Shown piece after piece: positions 18,933 through 27,300 of a DNA stretch of 27,955 nt (positions are counted from its first letter, which is position 1; each line of letters opens with the position of its first letter). A program made the position numbers and the translations under genes. Source of the DNA: CAYWKL01 sp964459095 (GTDB lineage: Bacteria; Patescibacteriota; Microgenomatia; Daviesbacterales; UBA10151); NCBI GenBank assembly GCA_964459095.1, contig CAYWKL010000010.1:1-27955 (forward strand), given 5' to 3'. Below the pieces are notes generated by a model. It had not been told where the DNA came from. It did no database searches and saw only the letters and a program-made list of their open reading frames with translations.

Positions 18933-19178
18933 TTAGACAAAAAACCTGTTCCTACCTTTAGGAATTTTAGGTAAAATTGACACAATCCTTATATCTCTTT
19001 CTATTCTTGCCCTATCACCAACAAGTAGCACAGCTCTAACTGTAGCAACAGGATGAAGAACTGTTGCCAGCGTCAATCTACCCATTATATATAAACGTTC
19101 GCCCATAGCTCTTAAATGATCTATATTGCGATAAGATTCAACATTACCAAATGACCTACTATTCCTGGCTTCTGTCAT
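18933..19178 (-). CDS. Hypothetical 81-residue protein
   Basis: I do not recognise this product. From the ATG at 19176-19178 it begins MTEARNSRSFGNVESYRNID, contains a moderately hydrophobic stretch (GRLTLATVLHPVATVRAVLLVG) and ends in a basic PKIPKGRNRFFV. The frame is open further upstream to a GTG at 19265, but that part runs through a duplicated rpsG 3' end in another frame and is not convincing. A weak AAAGACAG precedes the ATG. A perfect palindrome follows 27 bases after the stop, as after other genes here, which mildly supports it being real. Confidence 0.4.
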   Translation of the reverse strand: MTEARNSRSFGNVESYRNIDHLRAMGERLYIMGRLTLATVLHPVATVRAVLLVGDRARIERDIRIVSILPKIPKGRNRFFV

Positions 19179-19226
19179 ACTGTCTTTATAAATCAAATGA
19201 ATATTTTTTGCAATTAGGAATCTAAA

Positions 19227-19250
19227 CCTACCACCTGACCTACCACCTGA
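19227..19250. repeat. 12-bp tandem repeat CCTACCACCTGA x2
   Basis: Two perfect copies of CCTACCACCTGA. The right copy is shared with the degenerate rpsG 3'-end duplicate at 19241-19271. Confidence 0.85.
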
Positions 19251-19271
19251 AGTGAGAGAAGGCACAGTTAG
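19241..19271. repeat. Duplicate of the rpsG 3' end
   Basis: The first 23 bases (TACCACCTGAAGTGAGAGAA, then GGC) are identical to 19655-19677, the last codons of rpsG. The next eight differ by three transitions only. In the rpsG frame the duplicate would read ANCAFSHFRW and stop. The copies are 414 bases apart and flank one small gene and several palindromes, which could be an attachment-site-like footprint or a tandem duplication. Confidence 0.75.
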
Positions 19272-19286
19272 TTTTCTAAAGTGAGG

Positions 19287-19328
19287 TCCAATCCCGGATT
19301 GGATTTACCTTGACAATCCGGGATTGGA
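19287..19328. repeat. Perfect 15-bp inverted repeat built of two CAATCC palindromes
   Basis: TCCAATCCCGGATTG (19287-19301) and CAATCCGGGATTGGA (19314-19328) are perfect reverse complements with a 12-base loop. Each arm is itself an odd-length palindrome (CAATCC-N-GGATTG), so the element can fold as one long or two short hairpins. It follows the 19352-19558 gene by 23 bases on the minus strand. Confidence 0.85.
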
Positions 19329-19351
19329 AAGCTAAATCAAATTCCTAAGGT

Positions 19352-19558
19352 TTAAAGAGATATAGGAAAGGAATGGGTCCGATCAAAAGGCAAGACAAAA
19401 TGAAATATCGCTTTATCTTCTCCTATTTTCATTTTATCTAATTTCTCGCTTAATTTCTTAAAATCTTTATCAAAAGTTATAACTTTTTTTCTATCAGGAG
19501 TTAAAGCAACCCATTTATTCTCAAAACCTACCAATAGATTATTAATTTTTGTTGACAT
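19352..19558 (-). CDS. Small hypothetical protein, possibly DUF5678-like
   Basis: The 68-residue product reads MSTKINNLLVGFENKWVALT at the start, then PDRKKVITFDKDFKKLSEKL, and ends in AIFHFVLPFDRTHSFPISL. The pattern KWVAL-PD-KKVI...KLSEKL...VLP resembles small DUF5678-type proteins of unknown function; this is recalled by eye and uncertain. No signal peptide or membrane segment is visible. A TATAGT (19570-19575) just upstream of the ATG could be a -10 element giving an almost leaderless mRNA. A palindrome covers where the -35 would be. It lies between rpsG and the rpsG 3'-end duplicate. Confidence 0.6.
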   Translation of the reverse strand: MSTKINNLLVGFENKWVALTPDRKKVITFDKDFKKLSEKLDKMKIGEDKAIFHFVLPFDRTHSFPISL

Positions 19559-19580
19559 GAGTTTGTTATACTATACTACC

Positions 19581-19607
19581 AATATCACACCTCCGAGGTG
19601 TGATATT
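19581..19607. repeat. Odd-length palindrome AATATCACACCTC-C-GAGGTGTGATATT
   Basis: Perfect 13-base arms around one central C. The outer half-site TATCACACC is the same as at 18883-18905, while the inner bases differ but still pair. It ends 22 bases before the 19558 start codon on the minus strand, so it may be an operator or a 3' hairpin. Confidence 0.8.
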
Positions 19608-19624
19608 GCCTTAGGTGTCTAGCT

Positions 19625-19645
19625 AACCCACACCTGGTGTGGGTT
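19625..19645. repeat. Odd-length palindrome AACCCACACC-T-GGTGTGGGTT after rpsG
   Basis: Perfect ten-base arms with one central T. It starts eight bases after the rpsG stop on the minus strand and has no T-run. Confidence 0.8.
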
Positions 19646-19653
19646 GAATATGC

Positions 19654-20130
19654 TTACCACCTGAAGTGAGAGAAGGCGCGGTTGGCCTCAGCCATGCGAA
19701 GAGTATCATCACGTTTTTTTATAGCTCCACCAGTATTATTTGAAGCATCTATTAGCTCTGCTGCAAGCTTTTCTATAAAGGTTTTAAATTCTTTATTAGG
19801 TTTGTTAGCAGCTGAAGCTAAAAGCCATCTTATAGCTAAAGCTTCTTTTCTGTCGCCTCTTACCTCAACAGGAACCTGATATGAAGCTCCTCCTACCCTT
19901 CTTGGTCTAACTTCCATTCTTGGTGAAATATTAGCAATTGCCAACTCAAAAATGCTGATTGGGTTTTTGCCTGTTTTTTTCTCAATTTCCTCAAGGGAGG
20001 AATAAACTATTTTTTGGGCAGTTGATTTTTGTCCGCTTCTCATTATTTTATTAATAAGCCTAGTTACAAGCCTTGAGTTATATATTGGGTCAGGTGAAAC
20101 TATTCTTCTTGGTGCTCTTTTTGCGCGCAT
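19654..20130 (-). CDS. rpsG: Ribosomal protein uS7
   Basis: uS7 nucleates assembly of the 30S head and contacts E-site tRNA. The 158-residue product has MRAKRAPRRIVSPDPIYNSR, VTRLINKIMRSGQKSTAQKIVY, NISPRMEVRPRRVGGASYQVPVEV, RWLLASAANK and the C-terminal KRDDTLRMAEANRAFSHFRW, all typical. There is no Shine-Dalgarno site before the ATG, which follows a CTAGTCAGCTAATCAA-type repeat. The last 23 coding bases are duplicated 414 bases downstream. Confidence 0.97.
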   Translation of the reverse strand: MRAKRAPRRIVSPDPIYNSRLVTRLINKIMRSGQKSTAQKIVYSSLEEIEKKTGKNPISIFELAIANISPRMEVRPRRVGGASYQVPVEVRGDRKEALAIRWLLASAANKPNKEFKTFIEKLAAELIDASNNTGGAIKKRDDTLRMAEANRAFSHFRW

Positions 20131-20204
20131 AATTAGATGACTAGTTGATTAGCTGACTAGCGGATTAGGTTTTAATTCGCTAATTCTCTAGTTAGCTAAC
20201 TCGC
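20131..20204. repeat. CTAGTCAGCTAATCAA-type spacer repeats between rpsL and rpsG
   Basis: On the minus strand the spacer is built of TTAGCTAACTAGAGAATTAG and two adjoining 16-base units, CTAGTCAGCTAATCAA and CTAGTCATCTAATTAT. It contains no Shine-Dalgarno site and ends at the rpsG ATG. Confidence 0.7.
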
Positions 20205-20681
20205 TTATTGTGCTCCTCCTTCTGGTGCTGCCTCAGGTGTAGCGGCTGGTGTTGCAGCTTTAGGAACTGCTCCTCCACCTTTTTTGGCTCCATAAACTGA
20301 TCTTGATGTTTTCCTTCCACTTACCCCTGATAAATCAAATTTTCCCCTAACTAAATGGTATTTAACACCTGGTAAATCCTGTACTCTTCCACCACGAACT
20401 AAAACAATTCCATGCTCTGCTAAATCATGACCAATTCCTTGAATATAGGCTGTAACCTCAGTCCTATTTGATAACCTTACCCTTGCAACTTTACGCAGTG
20501 CTGAATTAGGTTTTTTAGGAGTCATGGTTCTAACCAAAGTCACCACTCCTCTTTTAAAAGGATTAAAGTTGGTCACATATTTTCTATCTTTTGCATTATA
20601 AGAACGCCTAAGCGCTGTAGCTTTGATTTTTTTGCTACCTCTTTTTCTTGGCTTTCTTACTAGTTGACTAATTGTTGGCAT
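20205..20681 (-). CDS. rpsL: Ribosomal protein uS12
   Basis: uS12 monitors codon-anticodon pairing at the A site. The 158-residue product has MPTISQLVRKPRKRG, MTPKKPNSALRKVARVRL, HGIVLVRGGRV and DLPGVKYHLVRGKFDLSGV. It carries the 13-residue-longer loop (residues 26-43) found in Gram-positive-type uS12 and an Ala/Pro-rich C-terminal tail (GGGAVPKAATPAATPEAAPE). The lysines matching E. coli K42 and K43 are present (K56, K57). The residue matching K87, a streptomycin-resistance position, is glutamine (Q101), and the neighbouring aspartate D102 is kept. AGGAG inside the last rpoC codons serves as Shine-Dalgarno site. Confidence 0.97.
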   Translation of the reverse strand: MPTISQLVRKPRKRGSKKIKATALRRSYNAKDRKYVTNFNPFKRGVVTLVRTMTPKKPNSALRKVARVRLSNRTEVTAYIQGIGHDLAEHGIVLVRGGRVQDLPGVKYHLVRGKFDLSGVSGRKTSRSVYGAKKGGGAVPKAATPAATPEAAPEGGAQ

Positions 20682-20683
20682 TT

Positions 20684-23600
20684 TTATACTCCTATTTGTG
20701 CCCGATCTGGGCTTGTTGGTATTAAACGTCCTATTATAACGTTTTCTTTTAAGCCTAACAACTTATCCACTTTTCCAGATGAGGCTGCATCTGCCAAAAC
20801 TGTTGTTGTTTCCTGGAAACTTGCTGCTGATAAGAAGCTATCTGTTTGCAGGGCTGCTCTTGTGATCCCAAGTATCACAACCCCAGCTGTAGAAGGATCC
20901 CCACCTTCTGCTAAAACCCTCTTATTTTCTTCTTCAAATCTATACTTATCTATTATCTCCCCTGGGAGTAAGTTTGAATCTCCTTGGGTTTCGATTCTTA
21001 CTTTATCAGACATTTTTCTAACTATAACCTCAAAGTGTTTCTCATTAACTGAAACTCCTTGTGATTCATAAACTTTTCTAACTTCTGAAACAATATAAGC
21101 TTGTGCTTCTCGTAAGCCTTTAACTCGTAATACTTCTTTAACATCCAAGTGTCCTGAAGAAAGCTCTGTCCCTGCTGCTATTAAATCTCCGTCCATAACT
21201 AAAATCGTTGCACTTGCAGGAATTAAGTATTCTCTTTCCTCATGAGGTTTTGTAGTTGTTCTTACCCTTACAATTCTTCCGTCCTCTGTTTCAGAAACAG
21301 TTACTTTTCCAGCAATCTCTGAAACTGGAGCTATTGTTTTAGGAGTCCTTGCCTCAAAGAGCTCCTCAACCCTTGGTAAACCTTGAGTAATATCTACCCC
21401 TAAAATACCGCCTGAATGGAAAGTCCTCATTGTAAGCTGAGTACCTGGTTCCCCAATAGATTGTGCTGCAATAACACCAACAGGAATACCAATGCTAACA
21501 GGCTTTCTAGTTGAAAGATCAAGTCCGTAACAACTGGAACAAATTCCAATTTTTGCTTCACAAGTTAAAGGAGATCTTATAGTTACTTGTTTTATATCTG
21601 ATTTATAAATTTTTTGAATCGCTTCCTCTTCCAAATAGCTTTCTTCAACTATAACTTTTTTGTTTTTATCACTTACCTTGCCCAAAGTTTTTCTCCCTAA
21701 GAATCTTGAAACATTTGCATGAAAGTTATCTTTAAACACATCAAGTGTTAAGCCATTTTTTGTTTGACAATCCTCCATTCTTATAATTACATCATGTGCA
21801 ACATCAACTAACCTCCTTGTTAAATACCCTGCATCAGCAGTTTTCAAAGATTTATCAGCAACACCTTTTCTTGCTCCTCTACATGAAGTGAAATACTCAA
21901 AAACTCCCAAACCTTCTCTATAATTTGATTTTGTAGGAAGCTCAACTATTCGCCCAGTTGGATCAACTGAGAATCCTCTCATACCTGATACCTGTTTAAT
22001 TTGTTCTTTTGTAGCTCTTGCTCCACCGGATTGGATGATAATAAAAATTGGGTTTTCAGAATCAATTGCAGCAAAAGTTTTTCTTGCAATTTCATCACCA
22101 ATTCTTGTCCAGACCTCTTGTGATAGTGCTCTTTTTTCATCATTAGTGATTAGGCCTTTCTTGAAATTTGCCTCTATTTCAGCAATCTCTTTGTCTCCTC
22201 CTCGTATCATCGTATCTTTTTCATCAATTATTTTATTATCTGAAATGGCCAAAGATAGCCCAGAAATTGTTGCTCCCCAGAAACCTATATCTTTAATATT
22301 ATCAATCAACTTTGCTACCTCCGGCCTTGAATATTTCTCAAAAGCATCCATAATAATCGTTCTTATTGCCAAACCGTTTACAGGAGCATTAATAAAAGAC
22401 ATATCCTCTGGTAAAAAACTATTAAAAATTATTCTTCCAACAGAGGTTTCTAGAACTTGTTTGCCTTGGGGAAGGTTTTTCTCATAAATTAAACATTTTA
22501 TTTTTTGTCTAAGTTTTAATTTCCCTGCTTGATAAGCTAGTGTGGCCTCTTCCTTTGAGTATACTTTATCCAAAGAAGTAGTTTTCTCATCAAGGCTTGT
22601 GACAAAATAGCTCCCTAGTGCCATCTCCCTATTAGGTACATTAATTGGCGATCCATCAGATGGCTTTAGAATATTTTCTTTTGCCATCATTAGGTTTAGT
22701 ACTTCTTGTTTTGATTTCTCGCTTAAAGGAACATGTACTGCCATTTGATCCCCATCAAAATCTGCATTAAATCCAGCACAAATACAAGGATGAATTTGAA
22801 TAGCATTTCCATCAATAAGTATTGGATAAAAAGCTTGAATTCCAAGCCTGTGCAAAGTTGGAGCACGGTTTATCAAAACTGGATGTCCCTTAGTAACCTC
22901 CTCTAAGATGTCCCAAACCTCAGGTGGTCTAAACTCAAGTAAATTTTTTGCTCCCTTAACATTTGAGGCAAGGCCACGAGAAATCATCTCCCTTAAAATA
23001 AAGGGCTTGAACATTTCCAAAGCCATTTCTTTTGGAAGACCTACCTGGTGAAGTTTAAGTTTTGGCCCGACAATAATTACTGATCTCCCTGAATAATCTA
23101 CTCTTTTGCCAAGCAAATTTTGCCTAAAGCGACCTTGTTTTCCTCTAAGCATATCTGATAAGGACCTCAGTTGATGACCCCCAGCAATTGTTCTTCTTGA
23201 GGATTTTGCTGATGCATCAATTAATGAGTCAACTGCCTCTTGAAGCATTCTTTTTTCATTCCGCAAAATTATCTCAGGTGCACCAAGATCTATCAATCTT
23301 TTAAGTCTGTTGTTTCTGTTAATAACTCTTCTGTAAAGATCATTTAAGTCTGATGTTGCAAATCTTCCTCCTGGAAGCTGAACCATTGGACGTAAGTCTG
23401 GTGGTAAAACAGGCAGAACTGTTAAAACCATCCACGCTGGAGAGATTTTTGAAATCCTCATTCCCTCGACAAGTCTTAGTCTTTTAGTTGCTTTTATGTG
23501 CCTTTGGCCTGTTGTTTTTCTTATTTCTTCGCGAAGCTCGCTGGAGAGCTTATCCAAATCTATTGTTTTCAAAACTTCAAGCAAACCTTCTGCTCCCATT

Positions 23601-24385
23601 GCGACTTTTAAAAAGTCAGCTACATGGTACTCTTCTAATTTATAAAGCTCATCCTCGGATAAAACTTTTAAAGATACTACACTTTTTACCAAACTCGATA
23701 CAGCTTGATAAATTTCTTCCAACTGAGACAAAGCAACAGAATGATTTTCCCTAAGCTTAACTATTTCTTGCCGACTTTTAAGCTGCAAGTCTGAAGCAGC
23801 AAGTTCAAATTTTTCACTATCCTTTATTTTTGATTTTAACTCCTGAGTTTTCTTTTTTGTCAATTTTTCCAAATCCACTATCTGTTTTTCTAAGTTCTTT
23901 TTTGCCTCCTGTTTTTTATCCTCAAGCTGCTTTTTCAAAGATTCTAAAGCCTTATTTTTCTCATCTGCATTAATTTCTGTTACAAGATAGGCTGCAAAAT
24001 ATATTATTGATTCAAGATTTTTCATTGTTAAATCTAAAATCAAGGATAATTTTGAAGGTGCGCCTTTAACAAACCAGGAGTGTGCGACAGAAGCCGCCAA
24101 GTTAATATGACCCATTCTTTCTCTTCTTACTTTTGACTGTGTTACTTCAACTCCGCATTTGTCACAAATTACACCTCTGTAGCGGATTCTTTTGTATTTT
24201 CCGCAGTAACATTCATAATCTTTTGTCGGCCCAAAAATATTTTCAGAAAAAAGTCCGTCTTTTTCAGCTTTCAAAGTTCTATAATTTATGGTTTCTGGCT
24301 TTGTAACCTCACCAAAACTCCACCCTAAAATTTGCTCAGGGGAGGCAATTGAAACTTTTAAAGATTCAAAATCAATTAGATCCAT
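20684..24385 (-). CDS. rpoC: RNA polymerase beta' subunit
   Basis: The 1233-residue beta' subunit holds the active-site metal. Seen in order: the N-terminal zinc finger (C59, C61, C74, C77), a Lys/Glu-rich coiled coil at about 140-228 inserted before the clamp helices, WMVLTVLPVLPPDLRPMVQL, the rudder/clamp region with GKQGRFRQNLLGKRVDYSGRS, and the catalytic NADFDGDQMAVH near 538-549. The trigger-loop region and the second zinc site follow (a cysteine near 835, then C-x6-C-x2-C near 942-952, CEAKIGICSSC), and then GEPGTQLTMRTFHSGG. The start lies 13 bases after rpoB in a TGATTTATGATTTATGG repeat without a Shine-Dalgarno site. Confidence 0.98.
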   Translation of the reverse strand: MDLIDFESLKVSIASPEQILGWSFGEVTKPETINYRTLKAEKDGLFSENIFGPTKDYECYCGKYKRIRYRGVICDKCGVEVTQSKVRRERMGHINLAASVAHSWFVKGAPSKLSLILDLTMKNLESIIYFAAYLVTEINADEKNKALESLKKQLEDKKQEAKKNLEKQIVDLEKLTKKKTQELKSKIKDSEKFELAASDLQLKSRQEIVKLRENHSVALSQLEEIYQAVSSLVKSVVSLKVLSEDELYKLEEYHVADFLKVAMGAEGLLEVLKTIDLDKLSSELREEIRKTTGQRHIKATKRLRLVEGMRISKISPAWMVLTVLPVLPPDLRPMVQLPGGRFATSDLNDLYRRVINRNNRLKRLIDLGAPEIILRNEKRMLQEAVDSLIDASAKSSRRTIAGGHQLRSLSDMLRGKQGRFRQNLLGKRVDYSGRSVIIVGPKLKLHQVGLPKEMALEMFKPFILREMISRGLASNVKGAKNLLEFRPPEVWDILEEVTKGHPVLINRAPTLHRLGIQAFYPILIDGNAIQIHPCICAGFNADFDGDQMAVHVPLSEKSKQEVLNLMMAKENILKPSDGSPINVPNREMALGSYFVTSLDEKTTSLDKVYSKEEATLAYQAGKLKLRQKIKCLIYEKNLPQGKQVLETSVGRIIFNSFLPEDMSFINAPVNGLAIRTIIMDAFEKYSRPEVAKLIDNIKDIGFWGATISGLSLAISDNKIIDEKDTMIRGGDKEIAEIEANFKKGLITNDEKRALSQEVWTRIGDEIARKTFAAIDSENPIFIIIQSGGARATKEQIKQVSGMRGFSVDPTGRIVELPTKSNYREGLGVFEYFTSCRGARKGVADKSLKTADAGYLTRRLVDVAHDVIIRMEDCQTKNGLTLDVFKDNFHANVSRFLGRKTLGKVSDKNKKVIVEESYLEEEAIQKIYKSDIKQVTIRSPLTCEAKIGICSSCYGLDLSTRKPVSIGIPVGVIAAQSIGEPGTQLTMRTFHSGGILGVDITQGLPRVEELFEARTPKTIAPVSEIAGKVTVSETEDGRIVRVRTTTKPHEEREYLIPASATILVMDGDLIAAGTELSSGHLDVKEVLRVKGLREAQAYIVSEVRKVYESQGVSVNEKHFEVIVRKMSDKVRIETQGDSNLLPGEIIDKYRFEEENKRVLAEGGDPSTAGVVILGITRAALQTDSFLSAASFQETTTVLADAASSGKVDKLLGLKENVIIGRLIPTSPDRAQIGV

Positions 24386-24398
24386 AAATCATAAATCA

Positions 24399-27300
24399 TT
24401 ATTCTTCTTTTGTTTCTTCCACACTTGGATCAACAAGTTCCATTGGACTGTCTTCTGAGGCAATTTCACTCTCACTTCCTATTTCTGAGACTTCTAAGGC
24501 CTCTTTAAATTCTTCTATCTCTTTTTTTTCTGCAAGCTTTAGAGCTTCATCAGATTGATTGTCATCAGCACTATCTGTTATGGATGCAACCTGTACTCCT
24601 TGTGGCTCAACAGAAATAGTCAAACTCTGTAGCTCTTTGCCTAAAACTTTAAATGATTCTGGAATCAAAGCTTGTGGAATCTCAGTCCCTTTAACAATTG
24701 CCTCAAAAGCTTTAGCACGACCTATAACATCATCTGACTTTATAGTTAACATCTCCTGCAAAATATTTGCTGCGCCGTATGCTTCCAGTGCCCAAACTTC
24801 CATTTCCCCCAACCTTTGTCCTCCCATTTGAGCTTTTCCACCAAGAGGTTGTTGTGTGACTAAAGAGTAAGGTCCGGTGGATCTTGCATGAGTTTTATCC
24901 TCAACCATATGGATAAGCTTAAGAAAATAAGCAAACCCTACTGTTACATCCTGGGTGAAATACTCTCCTGTTCTTCCATCAATTAAACGCATTTTTCCTG
25001 TTGAGGGAAACCCTGCTTTTTTGAGCTCTTCCAGTAATCTCTCTTCTGGAATTTTGTCAAAAACAGGAGCAGCAATTTTAAATCCAAGCTTTTTGGCAGC
25101 CAATCCGAAATGAGCCTCCAAGAGTTGACCTAAGTTCATACGGGATAAAATAGAAACCGAAGAGATAATAATATCAACAGGTGTGCCGTCTTCTAAATGA
25201 GGCATGTCATAAGCGGGTACTATTTTCGAGATAACTCCTTTATTTCCATGCCTACCGGCAAGCTTATCCCCTTCTGTTACTTTTCGAAGCTGTGCAACTT
25301 TTACCTTTATTCTCTGCAATGTCCCTGCATCAAGATCATCTCCTTCGTCTCTTGATAAAATTTGAACCCCAATAACAGTTCCCCTCTCACCATGGGGCAT
25401 TCTTAAAGATGTATCTCTAACCTCTTTTGCTTTTTCTCCAAATATTGCTCGTAGCAATCTTTCTTCAGCAGTAAGCTCTGTCTCCCCTTTTGGCTGGACT
25501 TTACCAACCAAAATGTCATTTGGACCAACTTCAGCCCCAATTCTTACTATTCCTCTCTCATCTAAGTTGCTTAAATTCTCCTCAGAAACATTTGGAATAT
25601 CATTTGTAACCTCATCAGGACCTAACTTTGTTTCAACAACATCTGTTGAATATTCTTCAATATGGATTGAACTTAAGACATCCTCTTTGACTAATCTATT
25701 GGAGATAACTATAGCGTCCTCGTAACCCAAACCATCATAGTTCATATAAGCAATGAGTAGATTTTGTCCTATTGCAAGCTCACCCTTCTCAGTTGAAGTC
25801 CCTTCAATTAATAACTCTCCTGCCTTTACTTTTTGCCCTAACTTTACCGCTGGTTTTTGGGAAAAACTTGTAGACATGGGGTTATTTACAAATTTATTAA
25901 CTTTAAACTCCTCCTCCCTTCCTTTCCCTTCCAATATCACTTTTTGGCCATCAACGTAGCTTACAGTTCCATCAAAAGGGGCCCTAATTACTCTTGCCAT
26001 ATTATCTGCAATTATAGTCTCCATTCCTGTTCCCACAATTGGTGCAGAGGGTGAAAGTAAAGGGACTGCTTGACACTGCATATGTGTTCCCATTAAAGCC
26101 CTATTTGCATCATCGTGTGCTAAAAATGGAATTAAGGATGCTGAAGTCCCAACTATTTGTTGAGGAGAAACATCAATAAGGTTCACAAGTTTTGAATCAG
26201 CCTCAAAAAAGTTCCCTTGGTATCTTACAGGAACCCTACTGGGAATAATATAGCCATTTTTATCAATTTCTACTGTTGCCTCTGTTATATACATTTCCTC
26301 TTCATCGTCAGCAGTTAAATACAAAATATCATCAGTAACTTTTCTTTTTCCTTTCTCATCAATCACTTTTTTGTATGGAGTTTCCAAAAATCCATATTCA
26401 TTAATTCTTGAATACAGCGCTAAATATGTAACTAACCCAATATTTTGCCCCTCAGGGGATCTTACAGGATCAATTCTTCCATACTGGGAGTGGTTAATGT
26501 CTCGTATTGAGAAACTCGCTCTGTCTCTTGCTATTCCACCTGTACCCATAACAGATAATCTCCTTAAATGATCAACTTCTGACAGGGGATTTGTTTGATC
26601 CAAAATTTGAGAGAGTTGACTGGAGCGGAAAAACTCATTAATTGCAGCTATAACAGGGCGGGCATTAACTAACCCTGAGGCCGAAATTTCAACTTCAGGA
26701 GTAAGAAGACTCATTCTTTCTCTTATTACTCTCTCAAGTCTGAGTAATCCTACATAAAATGCATTTTGAGCAACCAATTCTCCAACACACCTAACTCTTC
26801 TATTTGCCAAATGGTCTATATCATCTATTTTTCCTTTTCCGTTTGCTAAATTAATTAGATACTTTAGTGTTGCAACAATATCTTCTTTAGTTAATACCCA
26901 ATTCTCAGGTGTATTTGGCAAACTTAAACCTAACCTTTTGTTAATTTTAAATCTTCCAACACGAGTTAGATTATAACGCCTTGAATTAAAAAACATATTT
27001 TCAATCAGAGAGCGGGCAGTATCTAAAACGACCGGATCCCCCGGTCGCATTTTCCTGAATATTTCAAGAAGTGCTTCATCTTGAGATTTAGTAAGGTCTT
27101 TATTTAGAGTTGCCCCAATATATTGATGATCAGGATTTGTGTCTACACTTTTAAACTGCAAGGTTATGTCTTCTTCACTAAACCCAAGGGCACGAAGAAG
27201 TGTGGTTGCAGCAAATTTTCTTCTTCTATCAATTTTTACTGTTAATACATCTGACCTTGAAATTGAAAACTCAAGCCAGGATCCATGCGATGGACGAAGT

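Noticed and set aside
18791..18985. A 64-residue minus-strand frame
   Set aside because: It runs across a palindrome and overlaps the end of the 18933 gene in another frame, with no start signal or recognisable composition.
18860..19660. A CRISPR array from the several palindromes
   Set aside because: The palindromes differ in sequence, spacing is irregular and there are genes between them. No cas gene is present.
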